Below are positions 29,699 to 40,390 of a DNA stretch of 64,000 nucleotides, piece by piece (position 1 is the stretch's first letter; every line of letters begins with the position of its first letter). Source of the DNA: Flavobacteriaceae bacterium (GTDB lineage Bacteria > Bacteroidota > Bacteroidia > Flavobacteriales > Flavobacteriaceae). A program made the position numbers and the translations under genes. The notes under the pieces were generated by a model. The model ran no database searches. It was not told the origin of the DNA and saw nothing but the letters and a program-made list of their open reading frames with translations. The DNA is taken from NCBI GenBank assembly GCA_017852075.1, contig JAFMLQ010000001.1, positions 62,001-126,000 on the forward strand. The letters run 5' to 3'.

Positions 29699-30514
29699 TT
29701 AGGGAAACTTTGGATATTTTTTAAAATTGGGGCTACGTTTTTCCAAAAATGCTTTTTTTCCCTCTTGGGCTTCTTCCATCAAATAATACATCAGTGTAGC
29801 ATCACCTGCCAATTGCATTAAGCCGTGCTGGCCGTCAAGTTCTGCGTTTAAAGAACGTTTAATCATACGGAGGGCAAGTGGACTGCGCTGCTGCATCATT
29901 TCACACCATTCCATAACGGTATCCTCTAAACGATCCAAAGGAACCACTTTATTTATCAATCCCATATCGAGAGCCTCTTGAGCACTGTACTGTTGGCATA
30001 AAAACCAAATCTCTCGTGCTTTCTTTTGACCTACGTGACGTGCCAAATAGGAAGAACCAAAGCCTCCATCAAAGCTTCCCACTTTGGGACCTGTTTGACC
30101 AAAAATAGCATTATCACTAGCAATTGTTAAATCACAAACGACATGAAGGACATGACCTCCACCTATTGCATACCCATTGACCATAGCTATAACAGGCTTG
30201 GGCAACTCCCGGATGCGCTTGTGCAAATCTAAAACGTTAAGTCTTGGAACGCCATCTTCCCCTACATAACCGCCTACACCTTTTACATTTTGATCTCCTC
30301 CACTACAAAACGCTTTATCTCCAATTCCAGTGAAAACAACTACATCAATATCATTGCGTTCCCGACAGATTTCCATAGCTTCCAGCATTTGAATGTTGGT
30401 TTCTGGACGAAAAGCATTATATACCTCGGGTCGGTTGATTGTGATTTTTGCAACACCTTCACACAACTCAAAAAGAATGTCGCTATAGTCTCCTAAAGAT
30501 TTCCATGTTCTCAT
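29699..30514 (-). CDS. menB: 1,4-dihydroxy-2-naphthoyl-CoA synthase
   Basis: 271 aa crotonase fold; [71 protein letters not shown]. Confidence 0.97.
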   Translation of the reverse strand: MRTWKSLGDYSDILFELCEGVAKITINRPEVYNAFRPETNIQMLEAMEICRERNDIDVVVFTGIGDKAFCSGGDQNVKGVGGYVGEDGVPRLNVLDLHKRIRELPKPVIAMVNGYAIGGGHVLHVVCDLTIASDNAIFGQTGPKVGSFDGGFGSSYLARHVGQKKAREIWFLCQQYSAQEALDMGLINKVVPLDRLEDTVMEWCEMMQQRSPLALRMIKRSLNAELDGQHGLMQLAGDATLMYYLMEEAQEGKKAFLEKRSPNFKKYPKFP

Positions 30515-30528
30515 TTCCTGCTAATTTT

Positions 30529-32313
30529 TTACGAAAATATAGATTTTGATGCCATTGTTTTAAAATAATTGAGTAAAACAGTATCATTTACTTTCCTCGG
30601 GGTTTGAATTTCTAAAATTTGGGGAACTGAATTTGAATTAAAGAAGCGAGGCAACTTCCTTTTTAAAGCTCTTAATGAATTGACTTTTCTGTATTTAAAA
30701 CCAAACGCTTTAGCTACATATTTTGCGTTGCGTTGGTGAATGGTTTCAAAATAGGTGTCGTACTTAGCACTATCTTTTTCACCAGGTAAAATTCTAAAGA
30801 TACCCCCACCCCCATTATTGATGAGAATGATTTTGAAGTTGCTCGGAATGTAATTATTCCATAATCCATTGATATCGTAAAAGAAACTCAAATCACCAGT
30901 GATGAGCATTGTAGGTTGTTCACTTGCCAAAGCCGCACCAACTGCGGTTGCGGTACTTCCATCAATACCGCTAGTTCCACGATTGCAAAAAATTTGAGTT
31001 TCTGTAGGCCATGAAAACAATTGGGCATAACGTATAGAAGAGCTATTTGCCAATTGCAATTGATATCCCGAAGCCCATTTTGCCGATAAAACTTCAAAGA
31101 CCTTCAGGTCTGAAAATCCAACTTTTTTTAGATATTCCTCTCCTAAAGTTTGACACTGTACAAAAGATTTGTGAACTGTGGATTGAAAATCACTTGTACC
31201 CTTTTTATGGGCAGAATATAAGGCATTTAAAAAGTATTGAGGAGTTGTTTTAAGGTGTTCCGTTAAGCTATAATAGGTATTATATGCCTTCTTTACATCC
31301 ACATGCCAATGGTGCTGAGGACGGTGTTTTCGTAAAAAAGATTTGATTTTTTTTGAAACCACCATTCCTCCAAAGGTCAAAAGAATTTTAGGCTGAAACC
31401 TTTTTCGCCATTTTTCGTCTACTTGCTCCAAAGGAGCCAAAAGTGTATCAATAGAATGGATTGCGTTGGGGTGTTTGATGTTTGAAGTGGTTTCCGTAAA
31501 AACTACAACCGAAGGATCTTCACATAAAGCATCTATCCATTTTTTCTCAACGCAATTGGGAGCTAAGGTTCCGACAATCACCCACTTTTTATCATATTTA
31601 TTCCAAAGTTCGGAGAGGGATTTTATTTTAGATGAGGCAACCTGGGGAACTCCTATCTCCGTTTTCACTTTTGGCAGGGGAATTTTTTCAGAAGTCGTTT
31701 CATAGAGTGGTTCTTCCAAGGGAATATTCAAATGCACAGGACCACTTTGCTTAAGGGCCGTTTCTAGCACTCTTACAATCTCTATTTCGTTGTGCTTTTG
31801 ATGATTATTTTGAATTTCTTTTACTAATTCAAAATTGGCCTGAGGAGGCAAGAGTGCTTGCATTGGGTTCTCCAGCAAAGTCTCTGTAGCATGAATCACA
31901 TCTGGTTTTAAAACTGCAGCAGTGTCAAGGTGGGGCTCAAACACCCCCGTTTGGCGAATGGTTTGTCCATCGCCGATATCGATACGATGGGGCATACGAT
32001 CAGCAGAAAGAATAACAAGTGGAATATCGCTGTAATACGCTTCGGCAACTGCAGGATAAAAATTGAGTAACGCAGAACCAGAAGTACATACCACAGCCAC
32101 AGGCTCCCGAAGTTGTTGGGCCATCCCTAGTGCGAAAAAAGCTGCAGCACGTTCATCGACTATACTATATGTTTTAAAAAAAGGTTGAGAAACAAAACCG
32201 TTGGTTAGAGGTGCATTTCGGGAACCCGCGCAAATCACAATCCGTTCGACACCAGCAGCTTCGCATAGACGAACAACCGTTTGGGCAAGGGGAATCGAGG
32301 GATATGTACTCAT
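30529..32313 (-). CDS. menD: SEPHCHC synthase (2-oxoglutarate decarboxylase) MenD
   Basis: 594 aa ThDP enzyme; CAGSRNAPLTNGF, VDERAAAFFALGMAQ, CNRGTSGIDGSTATAVGAAL, INNGGGGIFRILPG. Confidence 0.97.
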   Translation of the reverse strand: MSTYPSIPLAQTVVRLCEAAGVERIVICAGSRNAPLTNGFVSQPFFKTYSIVDERAAAFFALGMAQQLREPVAVVCTSGSALLNFYPAVAEAYYSDIPLVILSADRMPHRIDIGDGQTIRQTGVFEPHLDTAAVLKPDVIHATETLLENPMQALLPPQANFELVKEIQNNHQKHNEIEIVRVLETALKQSGPVHLNIPLEEPLYETTSEKIPLPKVKTEIGVPQVASSKIKSLSELWNKYDKKWVIVGTLAPNCVEKKWIDALCEDPSVVVFTETTSNIKHPNAIHSIDTLLAPLEQVDEKWRKRFQPKILLTFGGMVVSKKIKSFLRKHRPQHHWHVDVKKAYNTYYSLTEHLKTTPQYFLNALYSAHKKGTSDFQSTVHKSFVQCQTLGEEYLKKVGFSDLKVFEVLSAKWASGYQLQLANSSSIRYAQLFSWPTETQIFCNRGTSGIDGSTATAVGAALASEQPTMLITGDLSFFYDINGLWNNYIPSNFKIILINNGGGGIFRILPGEKDSAKYDTYFETIHQRNAKYVAKAFGFKYRKVNSLRALKRKLPRFFNSNSVPQILEIQTPRKVNDTVLLNYFKTMASKSIFS

Positions 32314-32375
32314 GCTTCAAGAATCAACTTCGAGTTTTCAAAAGTACAAAAACCCAAGGGCATAAACGAAAGACT

Positions 32376-33422
32376 TTACAGGACTTTTGCTATGGTTTGT
32401 GCTTTTTGTTGGGTTTCCTCCCATTCTTTTTCGGGATGGCTCCCCGAGGTGACACCAGCCCCTACATACAAATTAAACACTCCTAATTCATAGGAAGCAC
32501 ATCGTAAATTGACAAACAAATGTGCGTTATTTTTACTTATGGGACCAAAATACCCAGTGTATAAAGAACGGTTGTAACCTTCCTCTGCTTTGATAAATTC
32601 GATTGCTTCTGCTTTAGGAATTCCTCCTACAGCTGGTGTGGGATGTAACGCCTCTGCTAAAAGGTGTAAAGGCTTCTGAAATTTGGGCAATTCAAACAAA
32701 CTGCTCCGATGGACTAGATTGCCGGCTCGAACATTGCGCGGAGGGTGTTCTATCGTTTCTTCTGTCGTAAAAAAAGGGGAAAGATCCTGCCGAATTTGTT
32801 CCACTACCAACTCCTGCTCTTCGATTTCTTTGTGCTTCCAAACAGGTATTGTATTGATTTGAAAAACTTGAGTACCCGCCAATGCTTCAGTTTGTACTCT
32901 TTCCTCAGTCTTTTTTAAAAATTTTTCTGGACTGGCACCCAGCCAACAACCTCCTTGAGGGTGCCTCCATAAATATACCATTGCTTCATTATAGTCCCCA
33001 AGTAAATCCATAAATACAGCAACAGGGCTTTTGCTACTTTGATATTTTATTTTACGAGAAACAACAACTTTTTTATAAGCCTTATTTTTGATTCCATCCA
33101 AGGCCTTTTCAACCAATTGAATGAAAGATACTTTCTCCGTTGTAGCTTCCGGAAAGGTGATTTCGGAACGGGATTGCTTTTGCTGTTTGGGATAGAAAAA
33201 CTTTTTTTGGAAGGTGTCCGAAATAAAATAAGTAGGCGCTTCAGAATCAAAAGGAGCCAATACAAACCCCGATTCATTCAATGTTTTTGTGGTATGTAAA
33301 GTATGATCCTCTTGAAAGTAAAGTTGTACCTCTTCAGACTCTGGAAGGCCAAAGACCACAAAAGGCTTTTGTGATTGCCAAAGTTGTTCCAAATGGCTCT
33401 GGAGCGCAAGAGAGGGTTCCAT
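32376..33422 (-). CDS. menF: Isochorismate synthase
   Basis: 348 aa; GCWLGASPEKFLKK, EALAGTQ, HPTPAVGGIPKAEAIEFI, YTGYFGPISKNNAHLFVNLRCA. Confidence 0.95.
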   Translation of the reverse strand: MEPSLALQSHLEQLWQSQKPFVVFGLPESEEVQLYFQEDHTLHTTKTLNESGFVLAPFDSEAPTYFISDTFQKKFFYPKQQKQSRSEITFPEATTEKVSFIQLVEKALDGIKNKAYKKVVVSRKIKYQSSKSPVAVFMDLLGDYNEAMVYLWRHPQGGCWLGASPEKFLKKTEERVQTEALAGTQVFQINTIPVWKHKEIEEQELVVEQIRQDLSPFFTTEETIEHPPRNVRAGNLVHRSSLFELPKFQKPLHLLAEALHPTPAVGGIPKAEAIEFIKAEEGYNRSLYTGYFGPISKNNAHLFVNLRCASYELGVFNLYVGAGVTSGSHPEKEWEETQQKAQTIAKVL

Positions 33423-33839
33423 TTATATTTTTTTACGACTGTAGGTAGTCAGCTTGCAAAGTGAAATCAGGTTTCCTACTTCATCTTCTACACGAATTTC
33501 CCAAAGCTGAATACTTTTCCCTTGATGCAGTGGGCGAGCAGTTGCATATACAAAACCGCTAGCAACACTTTTTAGATGATTGGCGGTAATTTCGATACCG
33601 CGCACTTGGGCATTAGGATCTTTATTTAGAACAAAAACAGCAGCACTCCCAACACTTTCTGCCAGAGCAGCTGTAGCACCCCCATGCAACACACCATCGG
33701 GTTGGTGGACTTTCGAAGTTACGGGCATTCTGGCTTTTAAAAAGTCTTCCCCCACATCGGTATATTCGATCTCTAAGGTTTCCATTAAAGTATTTTTACA
33801 AATCCCATTGGTTAATGCCAAAACCTGCTCCTTTTCCAT
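33423..33839 (-). CDS. PaaI-type hotdog thioesterase (candidate DHNA-CoA thioesterase, MenI)
   Basis: 138 aa; ARMPVTSKVHQPDGVLHGGATAALAESVGSAA; stop directly adjacent to the menF start. Confidence 0.9.
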   Translation of the reverse strand: MEKEQVLALTNGICKNTLMETLEIEYTDVGEDFLKARMPVTSKVHQPDGVLHGGATAALAESVGSAAVFVLNKDPNAQVRGIEITANHLKSVASGFVYATARPLHQGKSIQLWEIRVEDEVGNLISLCKLTTYSRKKI

Positions 33840-33917
33840 GTTTATTTTTTTGCTAAAATAAGAAAACCTACTGTTAGACTATTAAATGCGTTCCTGTTTT
33901 AGGTTGTGATTATAATT

Positions 33918-33953
33918 CAAAAAAAAGCCCCCTGAAATTCAGAGGGCTTTTGA
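33918..33953 (-). terminator. Rho-independent terminator after dnaK
   Basis: On the minus strand AAAAGCCCTCTGAA-T-TTCAGGGGGCTTTTTT. Confidence 0.88.
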
Positions 33954-33972
33954 GCTTCAAAAGAAAAAAGGG

Positions 33973-35883
33973 TTATTCTTTAACTTCTTCAAAATCTACG
34001 TCCTGAACATCGTCACCATCTTTCGATTGAGATTCGGACTGAGGTGCTTCGGAACCAGCATCAGCCGCTCCTCCTGCCTCTGCTTGGGCTTTATACATCT
34101 CCTCAGAAGCGTTTTTCCAAGCTTCGTTGATCGCTTCTAACGATTTGTCAATCGCTTCCGAATCTTTGGATTCATGAGCTTTTTTCAAATCTTCTAAAGC
34201 TGATTCAATCGGTGCCTTTTTATCGTCAGATAGCTTGTCTCCAAACTCCTTCAATTGCTTTTCGGTTTGAAAAATCATCTGATCGGCACTATTGAGTTTT
34301 TCCGCTTCTTCTTTGACTTTTTTATCGGCATCGGCATTGGCTTCTGCCTCTTTTTTCATTTTTTCAATTTCTTCCTCGGTCAGTCCTGAGGAAGCTTCAA
34401 TACGAATGTCTTGAGATTTATTTGTTGCCTTGTCCAACGCACTCACCTTGATGATTCCGTTGGCGTCGATATCAAAAGTAACCTCAATTTGTGGTGTTCC
34501 TCGTTGTGCAGGAGGAATACCATCTAGGTGAAAACGTCCAATGGTTTTGTTGTCCGAAGCCATAGAGCGTTCACCTTGAAGCACATGAATCTCTACTGAG
34601 GGCTGATTGTCTGCAGCAGTAGAAAAGATTTGTGATTTTTTACTCGGTATGGTGGTGTTGGACTCGATAAGTTTGGTCATCACCCCTCCCATCGTTTCAA
34701 TTCCTAAAGAAAGTGGTGTGACATCCAATAGCAGAACATCTTTAACATCTCCCGTTAGCACCCCTCCTTGAATCGCAGCACCAATAGCAACCACTTCATC
34801 TGGGTTTACACCTTTAGAAGGTTTTTTTCCAAAAAACTTTTCTACTTCTTCTTGAATGACTGGAATCCGAGTGGATCCTCCTACAAGTATTACCTCATCT
34901 ACATCTCCAGTAGAAAGGCCTGCATCATCCAAAGCTTTTTTCACAGGCGTCATAGAACGTTTTACCAGATCATCTGCTAATTTTTCAAAATTAGCTCGGG
35001 TCAGGGTCGTAACTAGGTGCTTAGGGCCAGAATCGGTTGCCGTTACGTAGGGTAAATTAATCTCAGTCTGGGTGGATGAGGACAATTCGATTTTTGCTTT
35101 TTCTGCTGCTTCTTTTAATCGTTGGAGAGCCATGGGATCTTTACGCAAGTCAATTGCCTCGTCTTTTTGGAAAGTTTCTGCCAAAAAGTCGATGATCACT
35201 TGGTCAAAATCATCACCACCTAAGTGAGTATCTCCATTGGTCGATAGTACTTCAAAAACACCATCACCCAATTCGAGAATTGAGATGTCAAAAGTTCCTC
35301 CTCCAAGGTCATAAACCGCAATTTTCTTATCGGATCCTCCTTTGTCTAAACCATAAGCAAGTGCAGCAGCAGTGGGTTCGTTTATGATACGCTGTACCTT
35401 CAATCCTGCAATTTCACCTGCCTCTTTAGTTGCCTGACGCTGGGAGTCATTAAAGTATGCAGGGACAGTAATCACCGCCTCTGTTACATCTTGACCGAGG
35501 TAATCCTCGGCTGTTTTTTTCATTTTTTGCAAGGTCATGGCAGAAAGTTCTTGAGGACTGTACAAACGTCCATCGATATCCACACGAGGTGTATCGTTAT
35601 CGCCTTTTACCACTTTATAAGCCACTGTTTTTACATCACTACTTGACTCGGAAAACTTGTTTCCCATAAATCTTTTGATGGATGCTATGGTTTTGGTCGG
35701 GTTTGTAACCGCTTGACGCTTGGCAGGATCTCCAACTTTAATTTCTCCACCTTCTACAAAAGCAATGACTGATGGTGTGGTACGTTTTCCTTCTGCATTT
35801 GGAATAACGACGGGTTCATTGCCTTCCATTACAGAGACACATGAATTCGTAGTTCCTAAATCGATTCCAATTATTTTACTCAT
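33973..35883 (-). CDS. dnaK: Chaperone protein DnaK
   Basis: 636 aa; [48 protein letters not shown]-terminus. Confidence 0.99.
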   Translation of the reverse strand: MSKIIGIDLGTTNSCVSVMEGNEPVVIPNAEGKRTTPSVIAFVEGGEIKVGDPAKRQAVTNPTKTIASIKRFMGNKFSESSSDVKTVAYKVVKGDNDTPRVDIDGRLYSPQELSAMTLQKMKKTAEDYLGQDVTEAVITVPAYFNDSQRQATKEAGEIAGLKVQRIINEPTAAALAYGLDKGGSDKKIAVYDLGGGTFDISILELGDGVFEVLSTNGDTHLGGDDFDQVIIDFLAETFQKDEAIDLRKDPMALQRLKEAAEKAKIELSSSTQTEINLPYVTATDSGPKHLVTTLTRANFEKLADDLVKRSMTPVKKALDDAGLSTGDVDEVILVGGSTRIPVIQEEVEKFFGKKPSKGVNPDEVVAIGAAIQGGVLTGDVKDVLLLDVTPLSLGIETMGGVMTKLIESNTTIPSKKSQIFSTAADNQPSVEIHVLQGERSMASDNKTIGRFHLDGIPPAQRGTPQIEVTFDIDANGIIKVSALDKATNKSQDIRIEASSGLTEEEIEKMKKEAEANADADKKVKEEAEKLNSADQMIFQTEKQLKEFGDKLSDDKKAPIESALEDLKKAHESKDSEAIDKSLEAINEAWKNASEEMYKAQAEAGGAADAGSEAPQSESQSKDGDDVQDVDFEEVKE

Positions 35884-36033
35884 GATTTCAATTTAAATTT
35901 TCTAATACTGGACAAGCATTATGCCATATTGATAAAACTGACAGCATGACAGTTTGGTGAAAAACACTACATTTTTAATCTTCGTGCGGATGCAATTGGT
36001 AAAACAATAGTATTTTTACCCAATAGAACAATT

Positions 36034-36846
36034 ATGGCAACACCCACTTACAGTCGCGTAACGACGAAGTCCTTACAAGAAATGAAAACCAATAGCGAAA
36101 AAATCTCTATGCTCACTGCATATGATTTTACTTTTGCTGGTTTGGTAGATGCATCGGGAATTGATATCATACTTGTAGGCGATTCTGCCTCCAACGTAAT
36201 GGCTGGACATGAGACTACCCTTCCCATTACTTTGGATCAGATGATTTATCATGCCAGTAGTGTGGTACGTGCGGCGAACCGTGCTTTGGTCGTTGTAGAT
36301 TTGCCTTTCGGTACCTATCAGTCCGATTCAAAAGAAGCGCTTCGTTCTGCCATACGAATCATGAAAGAGTCGGGAGCACATGCCGTAAAATTGGAAGGTG
36401 GAGCTCAGGTCAAAGAGTCTATTGAACGGATCATTCAAGCTGGAATTCCAGTTATGGGTCACCTAGGACTTACCCCACAATCCATTTATAAGTTTGGTAC
36501 CTACACGGTTCGAGCCAAAGAGGATCAAGAAGCTCAACAACTTCTGAAGGATACTAAAATGCTTGAAAAATTGGGTTGTTTTGGAGTTGTTTTGGAAAAA
36601 ATTCCAGCAGCACTTGCTCAACAAGCTACTCAATCTGTTCGTATCCCCATCATTGGAATTGGTGCAGGGGGTGCTGTGGATGGTCAAGTTTTAGTGCTAC
36701 ATGATATGTTGGGGATGAATAAAGAATTTAGTCCTCGTTTTTTAAGACGTTATGCCGATTTGGATAAAGTGATTATTAAAGCTATCACCCAATATACCCA
36801 AGACGTAAAGTCACAAGATTTTCCTAATGAAAAAGAACAATATTAG
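36034..36846 (+). CDS. panB: 3-methyl-2-oxobutanoate hydroxymethyltransferase
   Basis: 270 aa; [48 protein letters not shown]. Confidence 0.97.
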   Translation: MATPTYSRVTTKSLQEMKTNSEKISMLTAYDFTFAGLVDASGIDIILVGDSASNVMAGHETTLPITLDQMIYHASSVVRAANRALVVVDLPFGTYQSDSKEALRSAIRIMKESGAHAVKLEGGAQVKESIERIIQAGIPVMGHLGLTPQSIYKFGTYTVRAKEDQEAQQLLKDTKMLEKLGCFGVVLEKIPAALAQQATQSVRIPIIGIGAGGAVDGQVLVLHDMLGMNKEFSPRFLRRYADLDKVIIKAITQYTQDVKSQDFPNEKEQY

Positions 36847-36849
36847 CCC

Positions 36850-37533
36850 TTGGAAGTAAAGGATCGTATCCTTTTTGAAGACAACCACCTACTTGTAATC
36901 CACAAGAGGCCGGGAGAATTGGTTCAGGGAGATCGAACGGGAGACCGAACCCTAGCTGATCTTGTCAAATCCTATCTTAAAAAAAAGCACCTCAAACCTG
37001 GAGCTGCGTATTTGGGCATTGTGCATAGACTGGATCGACCTACCAGTGGTGTGCTAGTTTTTGCAAAAACTTCCAAGGCTTTGAGCAGACTGAATCAGCA
37101 GTTTCAATCTCGTACTCCCCAAAAAACCTATTGGGCTTTGGTAGATAAACAATTTCCCGAAAACGAGGGTACCCTGGAGCATTGGATGACAAGAAATGCC
37201 CAACAAAACAAATCCAAAGCCCACAAAAACAAAGTGCCGAATAGTAAACAAGCTCGTCTTCACTTTAAGCGTATTCGCGACTTTGACAGATACTGTTTGT
37301 TGGAAATCAAACTGGAAACAGGACGACACCACCAAATTCGCGCCCAGCTCAGTAGCTTGAATTTTCCTATCCAGGGAGACCTGAAATATGGAGCGCCAAG
37401 AAGTAATAAAGATGGAAGCATCAGCCTTCATTCGCGAACACTCACAATTGACCATCCTGTAACCAAAGAATCGCTATTTTTTATTTCAGATCCGGAGAAA
37501 GTGGGGATATGGAAGAGCGTTCTTTCCGGTTGA
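36850..37533 (+). CDS. RluA-family pseudouridine synthase (TTG start likely)
   Basis: 227 aa; GIVHRLDRPTSGVLVFAKTSKAL, LETGRHHQIRAQLS. Confidence 0.94.
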   Translation: MEVKDRILFEDNHLLVIHKRPGELVQGDRTGDRTLADLVKSYLKKKHLKPGAAYLGIVHRLDRPTSGVLVFAKTSKALSRLNQQFQSRTPQKTYWALVDKQFPENEGTLEHWMTRNAQQNKSKAHKNKVPNSKQARLHFKRIRDFDRYCLLEIKLETGRHHQIRAQLSSLNFPIQGDLKYGAPRSNKDGSISLHSRTLTIDHPVTKESLFFISDPEKVGIWKSVLSG

Positions 37534-39067
37534 GAGTCGCTGCTTTGTCTCGAATAACCTGAGCAATGGGTACATTGTCAATTTTACTTTCCAACCAAGA
37601 AAGAATGTCCAAATATAAAAAAGAACGGCGCTCATAGGGATCATTTTCATATTGCAGTAACTCCTTGTACAGGTTTTCAAATGCCGTTTTGAGTTCGTGA
37701 GGATAAATCTCACCCAGACCTCTCACAAAGCGAATCATCGCTTTTTGCACCTCATGAAGGTCGTTCATTTTAATCAAAAACTTGTAAGTCTCTCGCAAAT
37801 GGGATTCTAAATGGTAATCAAACCCCGCTTCGTAATGTGCGAAAATATTTAGCACTCTAGAAAAACACAATAGATCTTCTCGCATTTTTAGACTTTTATT
37901 ACTGATAATTTTGTCTAAAAAAACAATACAGTTTTCGTAATCTTCAGCGCCAAAATAGATACATGCCATTTTGTAGTAAAACATCATGATATGATGAGGA
38001 TCAATTTGATTGCTGTAATCTCTGATTCCTTTTTTGATCTCAGGAATCAAGATCAACCCTGCTTCAAAACTACCCTCCAAAAAATGCACATTCAATTGAT
38101 TGCTGTAATAGAATTGAAATCGAAGAGCTTTAAGGTTATCATTTTTAGGGAAATTGGCATGTTGTGTCCAATAGCCCATTTGTTTTAGGGTTTCTTTAAA
38201 CTTTGAAGGATACTTGATCAAAGCCAAACTTTCCATAAGATAATTGTTCCCTTTCAAGTAAAAAACAGGATGAATACTGATCATGGCCGGGGACTCTTCG
38301 AACATTTCAACCCATTTTGAAGCATAACGGTAAGAAGACAGGAAGTCTTGAGTCAAAAAGCTATACCAAACATGGGCTTTATAATACCATAATTTTTCTC
38401 TAAAGCCAAGGTTATCGTAGTCAATTTTAGGCAATTTTTCATAAAAAAATTGAGTGATTTCTCGAAATTCTTGATCGCTTTTGGCATAGCCTGCTTTGAT
38501 CAGACGTTCGTACAATTGTAAAGAAAGGTTCGAGAGCTGCGTGGCAAGATTGTTTTGACTTCTTAAATCCTCTGCTTCTGTGATCAAGGTGTCGGTACGG
38601 TTGCTCAAACTTCTAGTAATGTATTGAGATTCAATTACTTTTTCCAATTCTACAATATCGTATGCAACATATTTCTCCTCGTGTTTCAAGGCCAATATTT
38701 TTGCTTTTTCCAACACTTTTAGGCTTTGCTTATACAGGCCCTTTTGGTAAAGAATGGTAGCGAAATCCAACTGTTCTCGAATCTGGATACGAATGTTTTT
38801 GTGCATGGGATTCATGCGCAAACTAATTAAAATCTGCTTGTATAAATGTGCTTTGAGATTTGATAACTGCTGTTTGGTAACGATGCCCTTTTTCAAAATG
38901 ATTTTTTCGTCATAGCGCTTCATTTTGTCCATCAGCTGAAACAAATTTAAAAACTTTGAATTCTCATTAGAATCCATACGTCCGACATAGAGGGTAAACT
39001 GCCTTTTTTCTGATTTAGTAAGGGACTTAATCAGGACAAATAAATTATCTTTCTGCTCATTTGTCAT
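37481..39067 (-). CDS. Hypothetical protein, alpha-helical/TPR-like
   Basis: 528 aa uninterrupted ORF, helix-rich, no enzymatic motif recognised; convergent 53-bp overlap with the pseudouridine synthase gene. Confidence 0.85.
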   Translation of the reverse strand: MTNEQKDNLFVLIKSLTKSEKRQFTLYVGRMDSNENSKFLNLFQLMDKMKRYDEKIILKKGIVTKQQLSNLKAHLYKQILISLRMNPMHKNIRIQIREQLDFATILYQKGLYKQSLKVLEKAKILALKHEEKYVAYDIVELEKVIESQYITRSLSNRTDTLITEAEDLRSQNNLATQLSNLSLQLYERLIKAGYAKSDQEFREITQFFYEKLPKIDYDNLGFREKLWYYKAHVWYSFLTQDFLSSYRYASKWVEMFEESPAMISIHPVFYLKGNNYLMESLALIKYPSKFKETLKQMGYWTQHANFPKNDNLKALRFQFYYSNQLNVHFLEGSFEAGLILIPEIKKGIRDYSNQIDPHHIMMFYYKMACIYFGAEDYENCIVFLDKIISNKSLKMREDLLCFSRVLNIFAHYEAGFDYHLESHLRETYKFLIKMNDLHEVQKAMIRFVRGLGEIYPHELKTAFENLYKELLQYENDPYERRSFLYLDILSWLESKIDNVPIAQVIRDKAATLNRKERSSISPLSPDLK

Positions 39068-39224
39068 TGTAATCTATTTTAATGCAAAATACTAATAATT
39101 AGCAGGTTATATACCAGTTATTCCTGTCGAATGTTGTAATACAAAAATAGCTATTTTTAGTTTAGTAAAATGAAAACTGTAATTTAGTTTATTAATCATC
39201 AATCTGGCTTCGACTAAATAGCAC

Positions 39225-40373
39225 ATGGAATACGTTGAAATATTTGACACCACCCTACGCGATGGAGAGCAGGTTCCAGGATGTAAATTAGATTCTGTAA
39301 CAAAGTTAATGATAGCAGAGCAATTAGACCAACTTGGAGTCGATGTTTTGGAAGCTGGGTTTCCGATTTCAAGTCCAGGTGATTTTAAAGCTGTTGAAGA
39401 TATTTCAAAACTCGTGAAAAATGCACGAGTATGTGGATTGACTCGAGCGGTCAAAAAGGATATCGACGTGGCCGCAGAAGCCTTAAAATCGGCCAAACGT
39501 TCTCGTATTCACACGGGTATCGGTACTTCTGAAAGTCACATGCGTTATAAATTTAACGCTTCACCAGAACAAATCATTGAGCGTGCTGTAGCTGCCGTTA
39601 CCCATGCCAAAAGTTATGTCGAAGATGTGGAGTTTTATGCTGAAGATGCTGGAAGAACAGAAAATGAGTTTCTCGCCAAAGTATGTGAGGCTGTGATCAA
39701 AGCTGGGGCCACAGTACTCAACATTCCTGATACTACAGGCTATTGCCTTCCAGAAGAATACGGAGCAAAAATGAAGTATTTAAAAGAAAATGTGACCGGA
39801 ATTCACAAAGCCACCCTTTCCTGTCATTGTCACAATGACTTGGGTCTTGCCACTGCAAATTCAATCGCAGGAGTGCAACACGGTGCAAGACAGATAGAAT
39901 GTACAATCAATGGTATTGGAGAACGGGCCGGAAATACCTCCTTGGAAGAAGTGGTTATGATTTTACGTCAGCATCCCACTTTAAATTTAGATACTCGTAT
40001 TCAATCGAAACAATTGTTCGGTATCAGCCAACTCGTCTCAGAAAGTATGGCAATGCCCGTTCAGCCCAACAAAGCCATTGTAGGGGCAAATGCCTTTGCA
40101 CACTCTTCGGGTATCCACCAAGATGGAGTGATAAAAAAACGAGAAACTTACGAAATTATCAACCCTACAGACGTTGGGGTAAACCAGTCATCTATTATTC
40201 TTACCGCAAGAAGCGGAAGAGCTGCCCTTGCCTATCGTGCAAAAAACATAGGGTATGAATTGGATAAATTACAACTGGATAAAGTATACCAACAGTTTTT
40301 GATCGTTGCCGATCAACAAAAAGAGATTGGAGATGAAGATCTCCCAAAAATAATCGAAGCCACTAACATTTAA
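39225..40373 (+). CDS. leuA: 2-isopropylmalate synthase (short form lacking the LeuA regulatory domain)
   Basis: 382 aa; [64 protein letters not shown]; ends shortly after the catalytic/subdomain region. Confidence 0.93.
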   Translation: MEYVEIFDTTLRDGEQVPGCKLDSVTKLMIAEQLDQLGVDVLEAGFPISSPGDFKAVEDISKLVKNARVCGLTRAVKKDIDVAAEALKSAKRSRIHTGIGTSESHMRYKFNASPEQIIERAVAAVTHAKSYVEDVEFYAEDAGRTENEFLAKVCEAVIKAGATVLNIPDTTGYCLPEEYGAKMKYLKENVTGIHKATLSCHCHNDLGLATANSIAGVQHGARQIECTINGIGERAGNTSLEEVVMILRQHPTLNLDTRIQSKQLFGISQLVSESMAMPVQPNKAIVGANAFAHSSGIHQDGVIKKRETYEIINPTDVGVNQSSIILTARSGRAALAYRAKNIGYELDKLQLDKVYQQFLIVADQQKEIGDEDLPKIIEATNI

Positions 40374-40390
40374 TTCAAACGCGCATTGAG

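Noticed and set aside
39107-39496. 129-aa minus-strand ORF over the leuA start
   Set aside because: Antisense to conserved LeuA N-terminus; no supporting motif.
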